Made by a program: the position numbers and the translations under genes
Shown: positions 31,402-40,550 of the stretch, one piece after another
Layout: every line of letters begins with the position of its first letter
Position numbering within the stretch: the first letter of the stretch is position 1
Assembly: GCA_002346225.1 (NCBI GenBank)
Contig: DDYY01000087.1
Coordinates: forward strand, 1,480 to 48,687
Source: Bacteroidetes bacterium UBA3022
Lineage (GTDB): Bacteria; Bacteroidota; Bacteroidia; Chitinophagales; BACL12
Direction of reading: 5' to 3'
Length of the DNA: 47,208 bases
The notes under the pieces: model-generated
Told to the model about the DNA's origin: nothing
The model's database searches: none
What the model saw: only the letters and a program-made list of their open reading frames with translations

Positions 31402-32316
31402 CTAATGAAACGCCGGTGTTGGAGTATGGTTCATATCGTTGTCGTAGTGATTGTTTTCCATCGCCTGCTCGGCCCGTCTGTATGCCAGTTTTTTCTTGTA
31501 TTCAAACCAGTTTTTACCGAGTAGCTTGTTGAGTGCTGTATCCATCCAGCGTTCGAGGGTAAGGTGATAGACAGCCTGAAGACGCAGGGCGATAGTAGGA
31601 GCCATTGTTCTTACACTCAAGCCGTAGCCGCCTTCTAAATACTCTATATGGTGCCAGTAGCCGGAGGGCATAAACAGGGTATCTCCATATTCCAGCACTG
31701 TGGTCATACCTTCGGCATATCTCAGAGCCGGATATTTTTCAAAGTCAGGGTTGTCGATGTCAACTGTACTGTGCACGTTGAAGGGAAGCTTGTATAACAA
31801 TCTGCTCTGATCAGGAGGGAACAATACTACCCGTTTCTTTCCTTCAAACTGGGTAAGGAAAACATTGCTCATGTCAATGTCCTGATGCATTCGTGTTATC
31901 GAATTTTTAGGACCAAAAAACATGAACGGAAGTTTGATGTATTTCCCGGAGATATCGGGGTATCCAAAGTCCTTCAAAAGTTCCGGTCTGTGTTTGAATA
32001 CCGGAAAGAGAAACAGGCGAAGGTCGGTGTCTGAATGTCGGATGAGGTCCATGTACTCGCTGAACTTCATCTTGACAGTTGGAATGGTGAGGGTCTTACT
32101 GGGGTCGGATTGCTTAGTGCTATATAGGCCCACTTCGATATCTCCCATGACCTGCGCAAAATAATCTGCCGTCCATTTGGTATAAGCGGGGTACTGCTTC
32201 CACAATCCCCGAAGGACAACTGGTTTCTGTGGTTTTAAGTAATTGGTTTCAAAGAATTCTCTGGTAATTGAACTGCCATCGATTACCGGAATGGGAGTCG
32301 AAATGTTGAGTTGCAT
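31402..32316 (-). CDS. JmjC/cupin_8 Fe(II)/2-oxoglutarate oxygenase-like protein
   Basis: A 304-residue cytoplasmic protein of the cupin_8 (FIH/JmjC-like) family: KPVVLRGLWKQYPAYTKW at the start, then H-Q-D (H144, D146) in ITRMHQDIDMSNVFLTQFEG with K161 nearby, and the distal histidine in PSGYWHHIEYLEGG (H222 or H223). These are the iron ligands and the probable 2-oxoglutarate-binding residues of protein or RNA hydroxylases. The substrate is unknown. It is followed after 10 bp by the dienelactone hydrolase gene. Confidence 0.87.
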   Translation of the reverse strand: MQLNISTPIPVIDGSSITREFFETNYLKPQKPVVLRGLWKQYPAYTKWTADYFAQVMGDIEVGLYSTKQSDPSKTLTIPTVKMKFSEYMDLIRHSDTDLRLFLFPVFKHRPELLKDFGYPDISGKYIKLPFMFFGPKNSITRMHQDIDMSNVFLTQFEGKKRVVLFPPDQSRLLYKLPFNVHSTVDIDNPDFEKYPALRYAEGMTTVLEYGDTLFMPSGYWHHIEYLEGGYGLSVRTMAPTIALRLQAVYHLTLERWMDTALNKLLGKNWFEYKKKLAYRRAEQAMENNHYDNDMNHTPTPAFH

Positions 32317-32409
32317 ACCGCTTTCTTAAATTTACAGATCGTTATAAACTTCTTACGATTGTAATGCAAAAAATGTTCCACAATGAAAGTGTTTAACAAA
32401 AATTTAAAC

Positions 32410-34350
32410 CTAGAGCGATATGATTTCGATTTCCGTTCTTCGATTGAGGGCGCGACCGGCATCTGTATCATTCTCTGCCACCGGAGCTGATTCTCCCAGG
32501 CCCACAGCCGTCATTCTGTCAGTTGTAATTCCCCTATCAGAAAGATAGGCCACTACTGCGGTGGCTCTGTTTTCAGATAAGCGCTGATTGTCTGTTTCCG
32601 TGCCAATGGCATCCGTATGTCCTTTGACAGCCACTTTCATAGATGGGTTGTTGTGCAACAGCTCATACAGTTTATTGAGTTCCACCGCCGATTCGGGCAA
32701 TATCTCAGAGGAGGCACTTTCAAAGAAAATATTCCTCAGTGTAATGATTTCACCTACCGAAACAGGCTGCAGTAGCACTGTGAGCGCAAAGGGTTCTTCG
32801 GGAATGCCTTCAGCCAGACTAAAGTTTTGGCTGTTGAACAGATACCCTTCCTTATTTACATACAGTCCGAAATCTTTGCCGCTGGGTAGTATCACCAGGA
32901 ATTGCCCCGACTTAACATCGGAGCTGGATTTCACGATCAGCTCTTCTGTGCTTAGGTCGAATAACTGGATATTGGCTTCCAAAGGTTTCCGACTGATGGC
33001 ATCCAGCACCGTCGCCTTCACGTAGGTTACAGGTTGAGGTCGAAGCATGTCGGGCAGTGGAAAACTGTAGATGTCCAGTCCTCCATAGGAATCTTCCCTG
33101 TCGCTTGAATAGAAAGCCTGGAGCCCGTCGGCACTTACATGCAAGGTCGCTTCATTACCACCTGTATTGAGCGGGAAACCCATATTTTCGGGTGTTTGCC
33201 AGCTTAAGTCGGGATTGCGACGTGCGTAGAAAAGATCGGTTCCGCCCATGCCGGCACGGCCGTTGGAAGCGAAATAAAGGGTATTGCCATCCGGGTGAAT
33301 AAAGGGGGAGTTTTCTTCTTCAGGCGTATTGATACCGGGACCCAGATTAACGGCAGGTAGCCAGTAGCCATCTTCGCCCATGGTGCTCATCCAGATGTCA
33401 GAACCGCCCTGTCCTCCCGGTCGGTTCGAAACAAAGTACAATTCATTGCCATCGGCAGAAATGGATGGCTGAGAATCCCAGTTGGCAGAATTGATGCGCT
33501 TACCGCAGTTCTCCGGATAACTCCAGGTGCCTTCGTATTGATAGGCATAATAAATATCGCAGCTGCCATAGCCATTGTGACCGTTGCACAAGGTATAGAA
33601 TAACCATCTGCCATCAGCGGAAATATTCTGAGCGCCTTCGTTCAACGATGTATTCACCGGACTGCCAATGTTGTACCCGGGACTCCACATGTTGTCTATG
33701 GACTCAGAGATGAAGAAGTCCTCATTACCTTTCAATATGACAGTACCTGCCTGAGTAGTCGCGGTATCGACCACATTGCGGGTGTATACCAGTAACGACT
33801 GATCAGCAGAGAGGGAAGGGAAGTATTCATCGTAGCGACTGTTGATGGCCGGTCCCATATTCTCCGGACGGAAATCTACGGGATGGGTTACTGCATCTGC
33901 CGCAAACTCCAGACTTTCAAGCAAGAGCAGCGCTTTTCGCCTGGTCTCGCCTACGATTGCAGGATGGTCCAGGAATAGCTGAATGTGCTCTATGGCTGCC
34001 GTATATTCCATGAGGTATTGCTCGCACTGGGCTATCTTTTTGTACACAGAGACATCGTAGTCATCCTGCAGTTCGATGGCACCGAGGTAGAAATCGCGTG
34101 CCTTTTCATATTGTTTGGTCTCCATACAAACGTCACCAGCAAAAATCCATGCGTTGATGAATCCCGGTTCTGCTTCAATTGATTTTTCAAAAGCGGCGAG
34201 TGCAGCATCAAATTGTTGTCCCATGGCGAACGAGATACCCCGCTCCAGTTCCTTTACCGCCTTTTTAGAGGCGTCTTTGGCAGTTACGACCTGGGCTGAT
34301 AGCTGCAGCTGGGTCAGTAACACCAACAAGAGCAACAAATATTTCCGCAT
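32410..34350 (-). CDS. PorE-like OmpA-family protein (TPR, PD40 propeller, CRD, OmpA)
   Basis: A 646-residue exported protein with signal peptide MRKYLLLLLVLLTQLQLSAQ. Domain order: TPR-like helices (about 35-150, GQQFDAALAAFEKSIEAEPG), PD40/WD40-like beta-propeller repeats (165-420; PSISADGNELYFVSNRPGG, HPDGNTLYFASNGRAGMGG, VSADGLQAFYSSDRED), a carboxypeptidase-regulatory-like beta domain (430-520) and a C-terminal OmpA peptidoglycan-binding domain (KGHTDAIGTETDNQRLSENR). This exact order is that of PorE, the peptidoglycan-anchored part of the type IX secretion system, but Bacteroidota carry several paralogues. ATG 34350 is preferred over 34380 because it starts the signal peptide. Confidence 0.88.
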   Translation of the reverse strand: MRKYLLLLLVLLTQLQLSAQVVTAKDASKKAVKELERGISFAMGQQFDAALAAFEKSIEAEPGFINAWIFAGDVCMETKQYEKARDFYLGAIELQDDYDVSVYKKIAQCEQYLMEYTAAIEHIQLFLDHPAIVGETRRKALLLLESLEFAADAVTHPVDFRPENMGPAINSRYDEYFPSLSADQSLLVYTRNVVDTATTQAGTVILKGNEDFFISESIDNMWSPGYNIGSPVNTSLNEGAQNISADGRWLFYTLCNGHNGYGSCDIYYAYQYEGTWSYPENCGKRINSANWDSQPSISADGNELYFVSNRPGGQGGSDIWMSTMGEDGYWLPAVNLGPGINTPEEENSPFIHPDGNTLYFASNGRAGMGGTDLFYARRNPDLSWQTPENMGFPLNTGGNEATLHVSADGLQAFYSSDREDSYGGLDIYSFPLPDMLRPQPVTYVKATVLDAISRKPLEANIQLFDLSTEELIVKSSSDVKSGQFLVILPSGKDFGLYVNKEGYLFNSQNFSLAEGIPEEPFALTVLLQPVSVGEIITLRNIFFESASSEILPESAVELNKLYELLHNNPSMKVAVKGHTDAIGTETDNQRLSENRATAVVAYLSDRGITTDRMTAVGLGESAPVAENDTDAGRALNRRTEIEIISL

Positions 34351-34391
34351 ATCCAAGCAACGGTATTTTAAGGATGTCATTTCATCAAAAA

Positions 34392-34426
34392 TAAAAAACC
34401 TCCCGGCATTGGGAGGTTTTTAAAAT
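34392..34426 (-). terminator. Intrinsic terminator of secDF (bidirectional shape)
   Basis: Stem AAAACCTCCC / GGGAGGTTTT with loop GGCATT, flanked by A and T runs, 16 bp beyond the secDF stop codon. Confidence 0.85.
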
Positions 34427-34441
34427 CTTATCAGGTGGTCA

Positions 34442-37400
34442 TTACTTCATCACCTTATCCGCGGTCTTGTCGCGATCAGACCTTTTGTAGAAGTCTACCG
34501 CCAGCGCTGAGGCAACAAAAATGGATGAATAGGTTCCAAAGAGAATACCGATGAACAGGGCAAAGGCAAAGCCTTGTATGTTATCGTTACCGAAAATGAG
34601 CAGCACCACAATGGAAAGCAATGTAGTTCCCGAAGTGATGAGCGTTCTACTCATGGTCTGGTTAATGGCAGCGTTGAAAACTTCCTTGATACTGCCGGCT
34701 CTCGACTCTCTGAGGTATTCGCGGATACGGTCGAATACCACCACGGTATCGTTGATGGAGTAACCGATTACGGTGAGCAAGGCAGCAATGAATGCCTCAT
34801 TGATTTCCATGGTGAAGGGCATGATATTTTTCAGAATGGCAAACAATGCCACCACCATGAATGCATCGTGGATGAGTGATATCAGTGCGCCTAAACCAAA
34901 TTGCCACCTTCTGAATCGTACAACAATATACAGGAAGATAGCTCCCAGGGCTACCAGCAGGGCTGTGGCGGCAGAAGACTTAATGTCGTCCGCAACGGTA
35001 GCCTCTACTTTCATCTGGCTTTCCTTATAGGTGCCGTCCCATTTTTCGTAGTCAACAGGGTTGGCATAGAATCCGGACAGATTGCTGTGCAGTGTTGCTG
35101 CAACGATACTATCAGCTTCCGGCGCCGTATTGTCAATCATGTAAGCTGTAGTAATCTTCAGTTTGTCATCACCGCTGAAGGTTTTTACCTGCACCTTGTT
35201 ATCAAAGTTATCGGTCAGATAGGTTCTTACCTCTTCAGGAGAAACAGGTTGGTCGAACATCACTGTATAGGTACGTCCGCCTTTAAAGTCAACACCCAGG
35301 TCAAATCCGGAGGTGAACATGAATATGGTTCCCAGAACAGTCAGGGCGATAGAGAAGATATAACCGGACCTTCTCCTGTCCATGAAGTTGATATTCAGGT
35401 TGTTAAACCATCCTTTGGTAATGCTGGTATAATAGGTAACCGGAACATCCTTTTTACCCATCCAGTCAAGAATAAGGCGGGTAATGAAGATAGAACAGAA
35501 CAAGGAAGAAAGGATACCGATAATCAGTACGATAGCGAAACCTTTCACAGGGCCTGTTCCGATTTGTGAAAGAATACCACCAATAATCAATGTGGTAATG
35601 TTGGCATCTATAATCGCTGAATAGGAGTTGAGGTAACCGTCGGCTACTGCTTTGACCATGGTCTTCCCTTTTGCCATTTCTTCCCGAATACGCTCAAAGA
35701 TGATGACGTTGGCATCCACCGCCATACCCATTGTCAGTACCAGACCGGCAATACCGGGCAGCGTCAGCGTAGCACCCAGCGAGGCGAGTACACCAAATAT
35801 AAAGAAGATGTTAGCCAGCAATGCGATATCGGAAATGATACCTGCACGGCTGTAATAGAAAATCATGAACAGTACAACAAGTATCAAACCCGCAATCAGC
35901 GACAGCAAACCTACACGGATGGATTCCTTACCCAGGGAAGGACCCACGATATCTTCCTGCACAATGCGGGAAGGAACGGGCAGCTTACCTACTTCGAGGA
36001 TATTGGAGAGAATCTGTGCTTCTTTGATGTCAAAGCTTCCGGATATAACAGAGCGACCGTTAGGGATCTCTTCGTTGATTCTGGGAGCGGAATATACCTG
36101 GTTGTCCAGCGTAATAGCTATGAAGGCACCTTTGTTTTCTGAAGTTATGCGTCTCCAGGCTTTAGCGCCATCAGACTTCATGGTCATGGTTACTTCTGGG
36201 CTACCATTGGTCGGATTGAAGGATTGTGATGCGCTGCTGATGACATCGCCTTCGAGCAATGCTCCGGTTCCGTCCAGGCGAGCCTTCATGGCATAAACCT
36301 CATACAGGTCTTTGTCAGAAGGAAGGGGAGAAGATGCCAGCATAACGCGCGCATCGCCGGGCAATTCTGCCTGTACTTCTTCATAAGACATGTACTTCAT
36401 GAAGAGGGCAGTATCTTTTACATTGACGTATCCGATTACAGGACCTGCACCACCCGGAGGCAGTAATATTTTGCTCAGTGGTCCCTGTGTGGTAACCGTT
36501 GTATCAATTACAGGCTCATTGTCTGCAGAATCTGTTGCTGCCAATAATGGGTTGTCGGCAGCGGCTGAGTCTGTTGCTGCTACAGTAGTAGAATCGGCAG
36601 AGAAGAAACCTGCTTCTGCCGGAGCTTCTGTTATACCTGCTTCATCGAGGTTGCCGGCAGCCAGTAATAAGCGCAGAGCTTCATTGGCGCCTGTGAGATT
36701 GGAGGACAGCTGCTGTATGGTGTAGGTTTCCCAGAATTGCAGGTTTGCAGTGCTTTGCAGCAGTTTTCGAACCTGTTTGGGATTATCTACGCCCGGCAGC
36801 TCCACAATGATTCTTCCGGTATTCTGCTGCAGGGTTATGTAAGGTTGCGATACGCCAAACTTGTCAATCCTTTCTTTCAACTTGGTGTAGGTAGAGTTGA
36901 TTCCGCGATCAGCCTGATCCTTCAGGAAGCTTCTCACCTCACCATTGGAAGATGTGGCCGGCAGGCTTTCGGTATTATCGCGACTGGTAAAAAGTGTTAC
37001 CAGCTGAGAACCGGGATTATCCTTTTCATACTGGCTGACAAACAGGTCAATTAATTCACCTTCACCGCGACCTTCTGCAGCCCTTGCTTTGTCCAGCGAG
37101 GTCAGCAGTTTCGGGTTCTTAGGATTGTTAGAGAGGCTGGTAATCAGGTCGTACTTGGAAACTTCCAGTACCACACTCATACCACCCTGGAGGTCCAACC
37201 CCAGGTTGATGGCTCTTTCCTTAACCTCATCGTAGTTGTACTTGGCGATACCAAGGTTGTACACATCTTCATTCGCTTTACGAATCAGATAGTCAGTTTT
37301 CAGCTCAGCCAGTTGCACGGCCTTTTGCTCACTGCTTAAATCTGCGGGGACATTGCTTTCCGCATAAGCAACTGCATCTTTTTCTATATTCGATGCTACC

Positions 37401-37477
37401 CAGGTAAAGGATAGCTGATAGATACATACTATGATCAATGTGACCAGAAAAAACTGGATTAAACCTTTGCCCTGCAT
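34442..37477 (-). CDS. secDF: Fused protein-export subunits SecD-SecF
   Basis: A 1011-residue natural fusion, as usual in Bacteroidota. SecD part: first transmembrane segment at the extreme N-terminus, LGLDLQGGMSVVLEV (residues 91-106), periplasmic P1 region, then the helix bundle with ILEVGKLPVPSRIVQEDIVG and MGMAVDANVIIFERIREE, which contains the conserved D and R. SecF part from about 640: DLGVDFKGGRTYTV, then SINDTVVVFDRIRE. It uses the proton gradient to help pull exported proteins across the inner membrane. An Ala/Asp/Thr-rich insert (~275-340) interrupts the periplasmic region. Single-gene unit with promoter box at 37534-37527 and terminator at 34392-34426. Confidence 0.97.
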   Translation of the reverse strand: MQGKGLIQFFLVTLIIVCIYQLSFTWVASNIEKDAVAYAESNVPADLSSEQKAVQLAELKTDYLIRKANEDVYNLGIAKYNYDEVKERAINLGLDLQGGMSVVLEVSKYDLITSLSNNPKNPKLLTSLDKARAAEGRGEGELIDLFVSQYEKDNPGSQLVTLFTSRDNTESLPATSSNGEVRSFLKDQADRGINSTYTKLKERIDKFGVSQPYITLQQNTGRIIVELPGVDNPKQVRKLLQSTANLQFWETYTIQQLSSNLTGANEALRLLLAAGNLDEAGITEAPAEAGFFSADSTTVAATDSAAADNPLLAATDSADNEPVIDTTVTTQGPLSKILLPPGGAGPVIGYVNVKDTALFMKYMSYEEVQAELPGDARVMLASSPLPSDKDLYEVYAMKARLDGTGALLEGDVISSASQSFNPTNGSPEVTMTMKSDGAKAWRRITSENKGAFIAITLDNQVYSAPRINEEIPNGRSVISGSFDIKEAQILSNILEVGKLPVPSRIVQEDIVGPSLGKESIRVGLLSLIAGLILVVLFMIFYYSRAGIISDIALLANIFFIFGVLASLGATLTLPGIAGLVLTMGMAVDANVIIFERIREEMAKGKTMVKAVADGYLNSYSAIIDANITTLIIGGILSQIGTGPVKGFAIVLIIGILSSLFCSIFITRLILDWMGKKDVPVTYYTSITKGWFNNLNINFMDRRRSGYIFSIALTVLGTIFMFTSGFDLGVDFKGGRTYTVMFDQPVSPEEVRTYLTDNFDNKVQVKTFSGDDKLKITTAYMIDNTAPEADSIVAATLHSNLSGFYANPVDYEKWDGTYKESQMKVEATVADDIKSSAATALLVALGAIFLYIVVRFRRWQFGLGALISLIHDAFMVVALFAILKNIMPFTMEINEAFIAALLTVIGYSINDTVVVFDRIREYLRESRAGSIKEVFNAAINQTMSRTLITSGTTLLSIVVLLIFGNDNIQGFAFALFIGILFGTYSSIFVASALAVDFYKRSDRDKTADKVMK

Positions 37478-37526
37478 AGAATTATTGGATTATTGTATTC
37501 TTATTTATGCCTTCAAAATCAGCGTG

Positions 37527-37534
37527 CAAATATA
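37527..37534 (-). promoter_or_regulatory. -7 box of secDF (TATATTTG)
   Basis: A perfect TATATTTG on the minus strand, 50 bp before ATG 37477. The nearest TTG-like -33 (37551-37549) is only 14 bp away, so the -33 element is unclear. Confidence 0.5.
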
Positions 37535-37605
37535 GGAATTATTTTCAGCAAGATTTTAGCCATGAACAAGTACATAACCATAAGTAAACGGCGTTCTAAA
37601 GCCCT

Positions 37606-37613
37606 TATCTTTG
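37606..37613 (+). promoter_or_regulatory. -7 box of the TPR protein gene (TATCTTTG)
   Basis: A perfect TAnnTTTG, 19 bp before ATG 37633; no TTG found at standard distance. Predicted leader about 16 nt. Confidence 0.45.
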
Positions 37614-37632
37614 TCCTCTAAATCTGATAAGA

Positions 37633-38448
37633 ATGGATTTTCGTAGAATTTTGACATTGTTGTTGGTTTGTACGTCGGCAACCCTGTGGGGCCAGAACGG
37701 TAGTGAAGTGTTTGCCGGCGCTTACGAAAAGTACAATTCAGGCGATTTTGCCGGTGCTATAGAGGACTACACAGCATGGATTGAGATGGCGCCTGAAGAC
37801 GCATCTGCCTATTTTAACCGCGGGCTGGCCTATTTTTACTCAGGGCAGTACCCGGAAGCTGCCAACGATTTCGAAACGGTGGTAGGTTTGAGTCCGAGTG
37901 ATTACGAAGCCTATTACTACGCCGGCTCAGCATATGCCAACACCGATAAATTACCGGAGGCACAAGATGCTTTCACCAAATCCATTTACTACAACCCCTC
38001 TTATCAACCCGCTTTTCTGGAAAGGGGATTTGTCAAATACCGTATGGAGAACTTCAAGGGTGCCATTGCTGATTTTGACAAGGCTATATTTTTTGACCAG
38101 GAAGATGCAGATGCCTACTTTGACCGGGGACTGGCATGGGTGGCACTGAACAATTACGAAAAGGCACTGTCCGACTTTAAAGAAGCGGCGGCCATCAACC
38201 GAAACGATGCCGATGCCATTTTTAACATAGCTGCATGTGCCATGCAACTGCAGCGGTACGATGAAGTAATCGATGCATGTTCGAGCCTTATTGGACTTTA
38301 TCCCAACGATGCCAGGGCCTATTTTTACAGGGGTAATGCCTACTATTACCTGTTTGATGACGTGTCAGCATGTACCGACTGGAAAGTGGCAGCAGACCTG
38401 GGTGATGAAAAAGCCGCAGCCGATTACACAAAGTATTGTTCCCAATAA
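37633..38448 (+). CDS. Exported tetratricopeptide-repeat protein
   Basis: A 271-residue protein with a signal peptide (ILTLLLVCTSATLWGQ), then about six TPR units of 34 residues: examples are YNSGDFAGAIEDYTAWIEMA, PEDASAYFNRGLAYFYSGQY, PSDYEAYYYAGSAYANTDKL and NDARAYFYRGNAYYYLFDDV. The consensus alanine, glycine and tyrosine positions are well kept. The role is presumably as a periplasmic or surface scaffold; no enzymatic domain. It is divergent from secDF, with its own promoter box and terminator, so it is a single-gene unit. Confidence 0.92.
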   Translation: MDFRRILTLLLVCTSATLWGQNGSEVFAGAYEKYNSGDFAGAIEDYTAWIEMAPEDASAYFNRGLAYFYSGQYPEAANDFETVVGLSPSDYEAYYYAGSAYANTDKLPEAQDAFTKSIYYNPSYQPAFLERGFVKYRMENFKGAIADFDKAIFFDQEDADAYFDRGLAWVALNNYEKALSDFKEAAAINRNDADAIFNIAACAMQLQRYDEVIDACSSLIGLYPNDARAYFYRGNAYYYLFDDVSACTDWKVAADLGDEKAAADYTKYCSQ

Positions 38449-38454
38449 ACCAAT

Positions 38455-38487
38455 AAAAAAGGCCACTGATGAACAGCGGCCTTTTTT
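38455..38487. terminator. Bidirectional terminator between the TPR gene and the T9SS-cargo gene
   Basis: Stem AAAAAAGGCC / GGCCTTTTTT with an inner CTG/CAG pairing, A and T runs on the two sides. It serves the plus-strand TPR gene and the minus-strand gene ending at 38508. Confidence 0.85.
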
Positions 38488-38507
38488 AATATGAGGTGAA
38501 AACCTTA

Positions 38508-39422
38508 TCAGTTTACAACACGGAATTTTCCGCTGTACAGGAATTGTCCGTTTTCGCTGATACGCACCATATACATACCTGCGGGATAATTGCCTACTGC
38601 AATTTGATTCAAACCGCTGGGCAGTAATTCTTCTGCTACTTTGGTTCCGTTGATGTTGAATACCTCAGCGGTAAGCGTAACATCTTTAGGATTCTCTACG
38701 TTCAGGAAATCGCTGGTAGGGTTAGGATACAGGGTAGTTTTGATACCTGCAGCAGCCAGTCCGTCTACAGAAGAAATACCTGTGAACATCATATTGTCAA
38801 CCAACAGTGAGCTTCCTGCTACCGCAGATCCAAATCCGGAAGAAGACAATATAACCACTCTGATAGTATCGGGTACATCAGCAGTAGCATAAGCTATAGG
38901 CAGCGTAAATGCTTCATATCCGCTGGAAGCAACAGATGATTGAAAAACACCACCACCTATTTGTGCACCTTCTTTAAAGGCCACAACAGAAATACTCATG
39001 GTGTCACCGGTTGCAGGTGCATAGCTGTAGTATCCAACCAAACCTTCAGGTCGTTCTGACATTGCCAGACCGCCCACAACATCTACTTCTAATGTAAGTG
39101 GGTCGAATATGATGGTACCCAATGCCAGTACTCCGGGAACTGTTAATGTTCCAATGGGAGGAGGAGCAGTTAAGTCCTTGGTGGTGAGGCGTGCAGCGAA
39201 ACTGCCTGACTCTACATCACCGCTTTCCTTTTCCACTACTCTATCAGATATGCCTAAGGCGCTGGCAATCACATCCGGTGTATCCCAACCGGTGGGCTTT
39301 TCGCCTGAACCCAGCAATAAAGGCTCCCAGATTTCCATGTCGCCATTAGGCAATGACTGTGAAAAAGCCATGGCAGGAAGGCAGATTAAAGCAGGTAAGG
39401 CAATGCGTAATGTTAATTTCAT
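38508..39422 (-). CDS. T9SS-sorted surface protein (type A sorting domain, PCMD-like)
   Basis: A 304-residue secreted protein: signal peptide (LRIALPALICLPAMAFSQ), a mature beta-rich part opening with LPNGDMEIWEP and PTGWDTPDVI, resembling the PCMD (putative carbohydrate metabolism) family, and a C-terminal type IX sorting domain from about residue 230: LYPNPTSDFLNVENP, then AEVFNINGTKVAEE, PAGMYMVRI and SGKFRVVN. Such proteins cross the outer membrane by T9SS and are anchored or released after removal of the domain. Start choice: ATG 39422 (MKLTLR) or 39431; both keep the signal peptide. Promoter box at 39457-39450. Ligand unknown. Confidence 0.87.
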   Translation of the reverse strand: MKLTLRIALPALICLPAMAFSQSLPNGDMEIWEPLLLGSGEKPTGWDTPDVIASALGISDRVVEKESGDVESGSFAARLTTKDLTAPPPIGTLTVPGVLALGTIIFDPLTLEVDVVGGLAMSERPEGLVGYYSYAPATGDTMSISVVAFKEGAQIGGGVFQSSVASSGYEAFTLPIAYATADVPDTIRVVILSSSGFGSAVAGSSLLVDNMMFTGISSVDGLAAAGIKTTLYPNPTSDFLNVENPKDVTLTAEVFNINGTKVAEELLPSGLNQIAVGNYPAGMYMVRISENGQFLYSGKFRVVN

Positions 39423-39449
39423 ACGAATCATTTTTAGTTTATTATTCTA

Positions 39450-39457
39450 CAAATATA
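39450..39457 (-). promoter_or_regulatory. -7 box of the T9SS-cargo gene (TATATTTG)
   Basis: A perfect TATATTTG on the minus strand with a TTG (39476-39474) 16 bp upstream, slightly closer than usual. Predicted start near 39446. Confidence 0.5.
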
Positions 39458-39638
39458 CCAGAATTCAAATATTCAATAGTCCTGTGATGGTAATATTTTG
39501 AACAGACCAGGCGGAAGCGGTGCAAGCTTGTCCATTTATAGATACAGCAAGATTTTTTTTAAGAAACAAATGAACGACAATGCATTATTTTCGTTTAGTC
39601 AAAATAAATCATCACTAAAAACCTCTAAAACCTAGATT

Positions 39639-40109
39639 ATGACGCTGAATATTGGCGATAAGGCACCCGCAATCAGTTTGTTTGACACTGAAAAAAACAA
39701 GGTAAATCTATCTGACTTTAATGGTAAGAACGTCGTAGTTCTGTTCTTCCCTCAGGCATTTACCGGTGTGTGTACTGCTGAGCTTTGTGCAACCAGAGAC
39801 GATATTGCTACTTATAACAATGCCAATGCGCAGGTTTTGGCCATTTCTGTAGATTCCGTTTTTACCCTAGGTAAATTCAAGGCAGACCAGCAACTTAACT
39901 TCCCATTACTTTCTGATTTCAATAAAGAGGTATCTGCTGCCTATGGCGCCCTGTACAGCGACTGGATATTGGATATGCGCGGGGTTTCCAAGCGCTCCGC
40001 CTTTGTGATAGATAAGGAAGGTGTCATTCGCTATGCTGAAGTGCTCGAAAGCGCCGGCGACCTGCCTAACTTCGATGCCATCAAGCAGACCCTCGAGGGA
40101 CTCAACTAA
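39639..40109 (+). CDS. Peroxiredoxin, PrxQ/BCP-like
   Basis: A 156-residue thioredoxin-fold peroxidase. The active-site segment is F-P-Q-A-F-T-G-V-C-T-A-E-L-C-A-T-R-D with the peroxidatic cysteine C45 and a second cysteine C50 five residues later, the C-x4-C pair of PrxQ (alpha2-type atypical 2-Cys) enzymes; the FFPQAFTGVC wording is also close to AhpE. It reduces peroxides with electrons from thioredoxin (a thioredoxin is encoded at 30235). No signal peptide. A Nudix gene follows after 4 bp, so the two are probably one operon, perhaps oxidative-damage linked. 207 bp upstream hold only the divergent T9SS-cargo promoter that I can identify. Confidence 0.92.
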   Translation: MTLNIGDKAPAISLFDTEKNKVNLSDFNGKNVVVLFFPQAFTGVCTAELCATRDDIATYNNANAQVLAISVDSVFTLGKFKADQQLNFPLLSDFNKEVSAAYGALYSDWILDMRGVSKRSAFVIDKEGVIRYAEVLESAGDLPNFDAIKQTLEGLN

Positions 40110-40113
40110 TCGA

Positions 40114-40545
40114 ATGTTCAATGTACGCATCTATGGTCTGCTGATTCATTCCGGCCACCTGTTAGCTGTGGAAGAGCCTTTCCAGGGCAAGAAAATCGTT
40201 AAGCTACCGGGTGGAGGTCTGGAATTCGGTGAGGGCACCATCGATGCACTCCATCGGGAATTCAAAGAAGAGCTGAATGTGGAGGTTAAAGTGGAGCGGC
40301 ATGCCTATACCACTGACTTCTTCATTCGCTCCTTTCTCAGGCCGGAAGAACAGGTCATTGCCATCTACTACTTTGTGTCCTGCCCCGTCTGGTCGGCATC
40401 CGATAACCTGCCCTCGCTTGAATCTCAGGAAAAAGGGCAGCGGTTTTTCTGGGTGCCTGTTACAGAACAGATAGGAGACCACTTCGACCTTGCCATCGAT
40501 AAAGCGGCATTGACGCACATTCAAAAGGAGGCCTTGCTTCCTTAA
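40114..40545 (+). CDS. Nudix hydrolase
   Basis: A 143-residue single-domain Nudix protein. The Nudix box G-x5-E-x7-R-E-x2-E-E runs from G34 through E40, R48-E49 and E52-E53 (GGGLEFGEGTIDALHREF, then KEELNV); the final glycine of the consensus (E-E-x-G) is asparagine here (N55). The catalytic glutamates are all present. It cleaves nucleoside diphosphate linked compounds; the substrate is unknown. It starts 4 bp after the peroxiredoxin stop, hinting at sanitation of oxidised nucleotides, but this is inference. ATG 40114 is the family-like start. The convergent peptide-binding protein gene ends 5 bp away. Confidence 0.92.
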   Translation: MFNVRIYGLLIHSGHLLAVEEPFQGKKIVKLPGGGLEFGEGTIDALHREFKEELNVEVKVERHAYTTDFFIRSFLRPEEQVIAIYYFVSCPVWSASDNLPSLESQEKGQRFFWVPVTEQIGDHFDLAIDKAALTHIQKEALLP

Positions 40546-40550
40546 CGCGA

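Noticed and set aside
34901..35569. 222-codon open frame antisense to secDF
   Set aside because: Shadow of the SecF coding sequence; the translation is rich in Cys, His and Arg and shows no domain.
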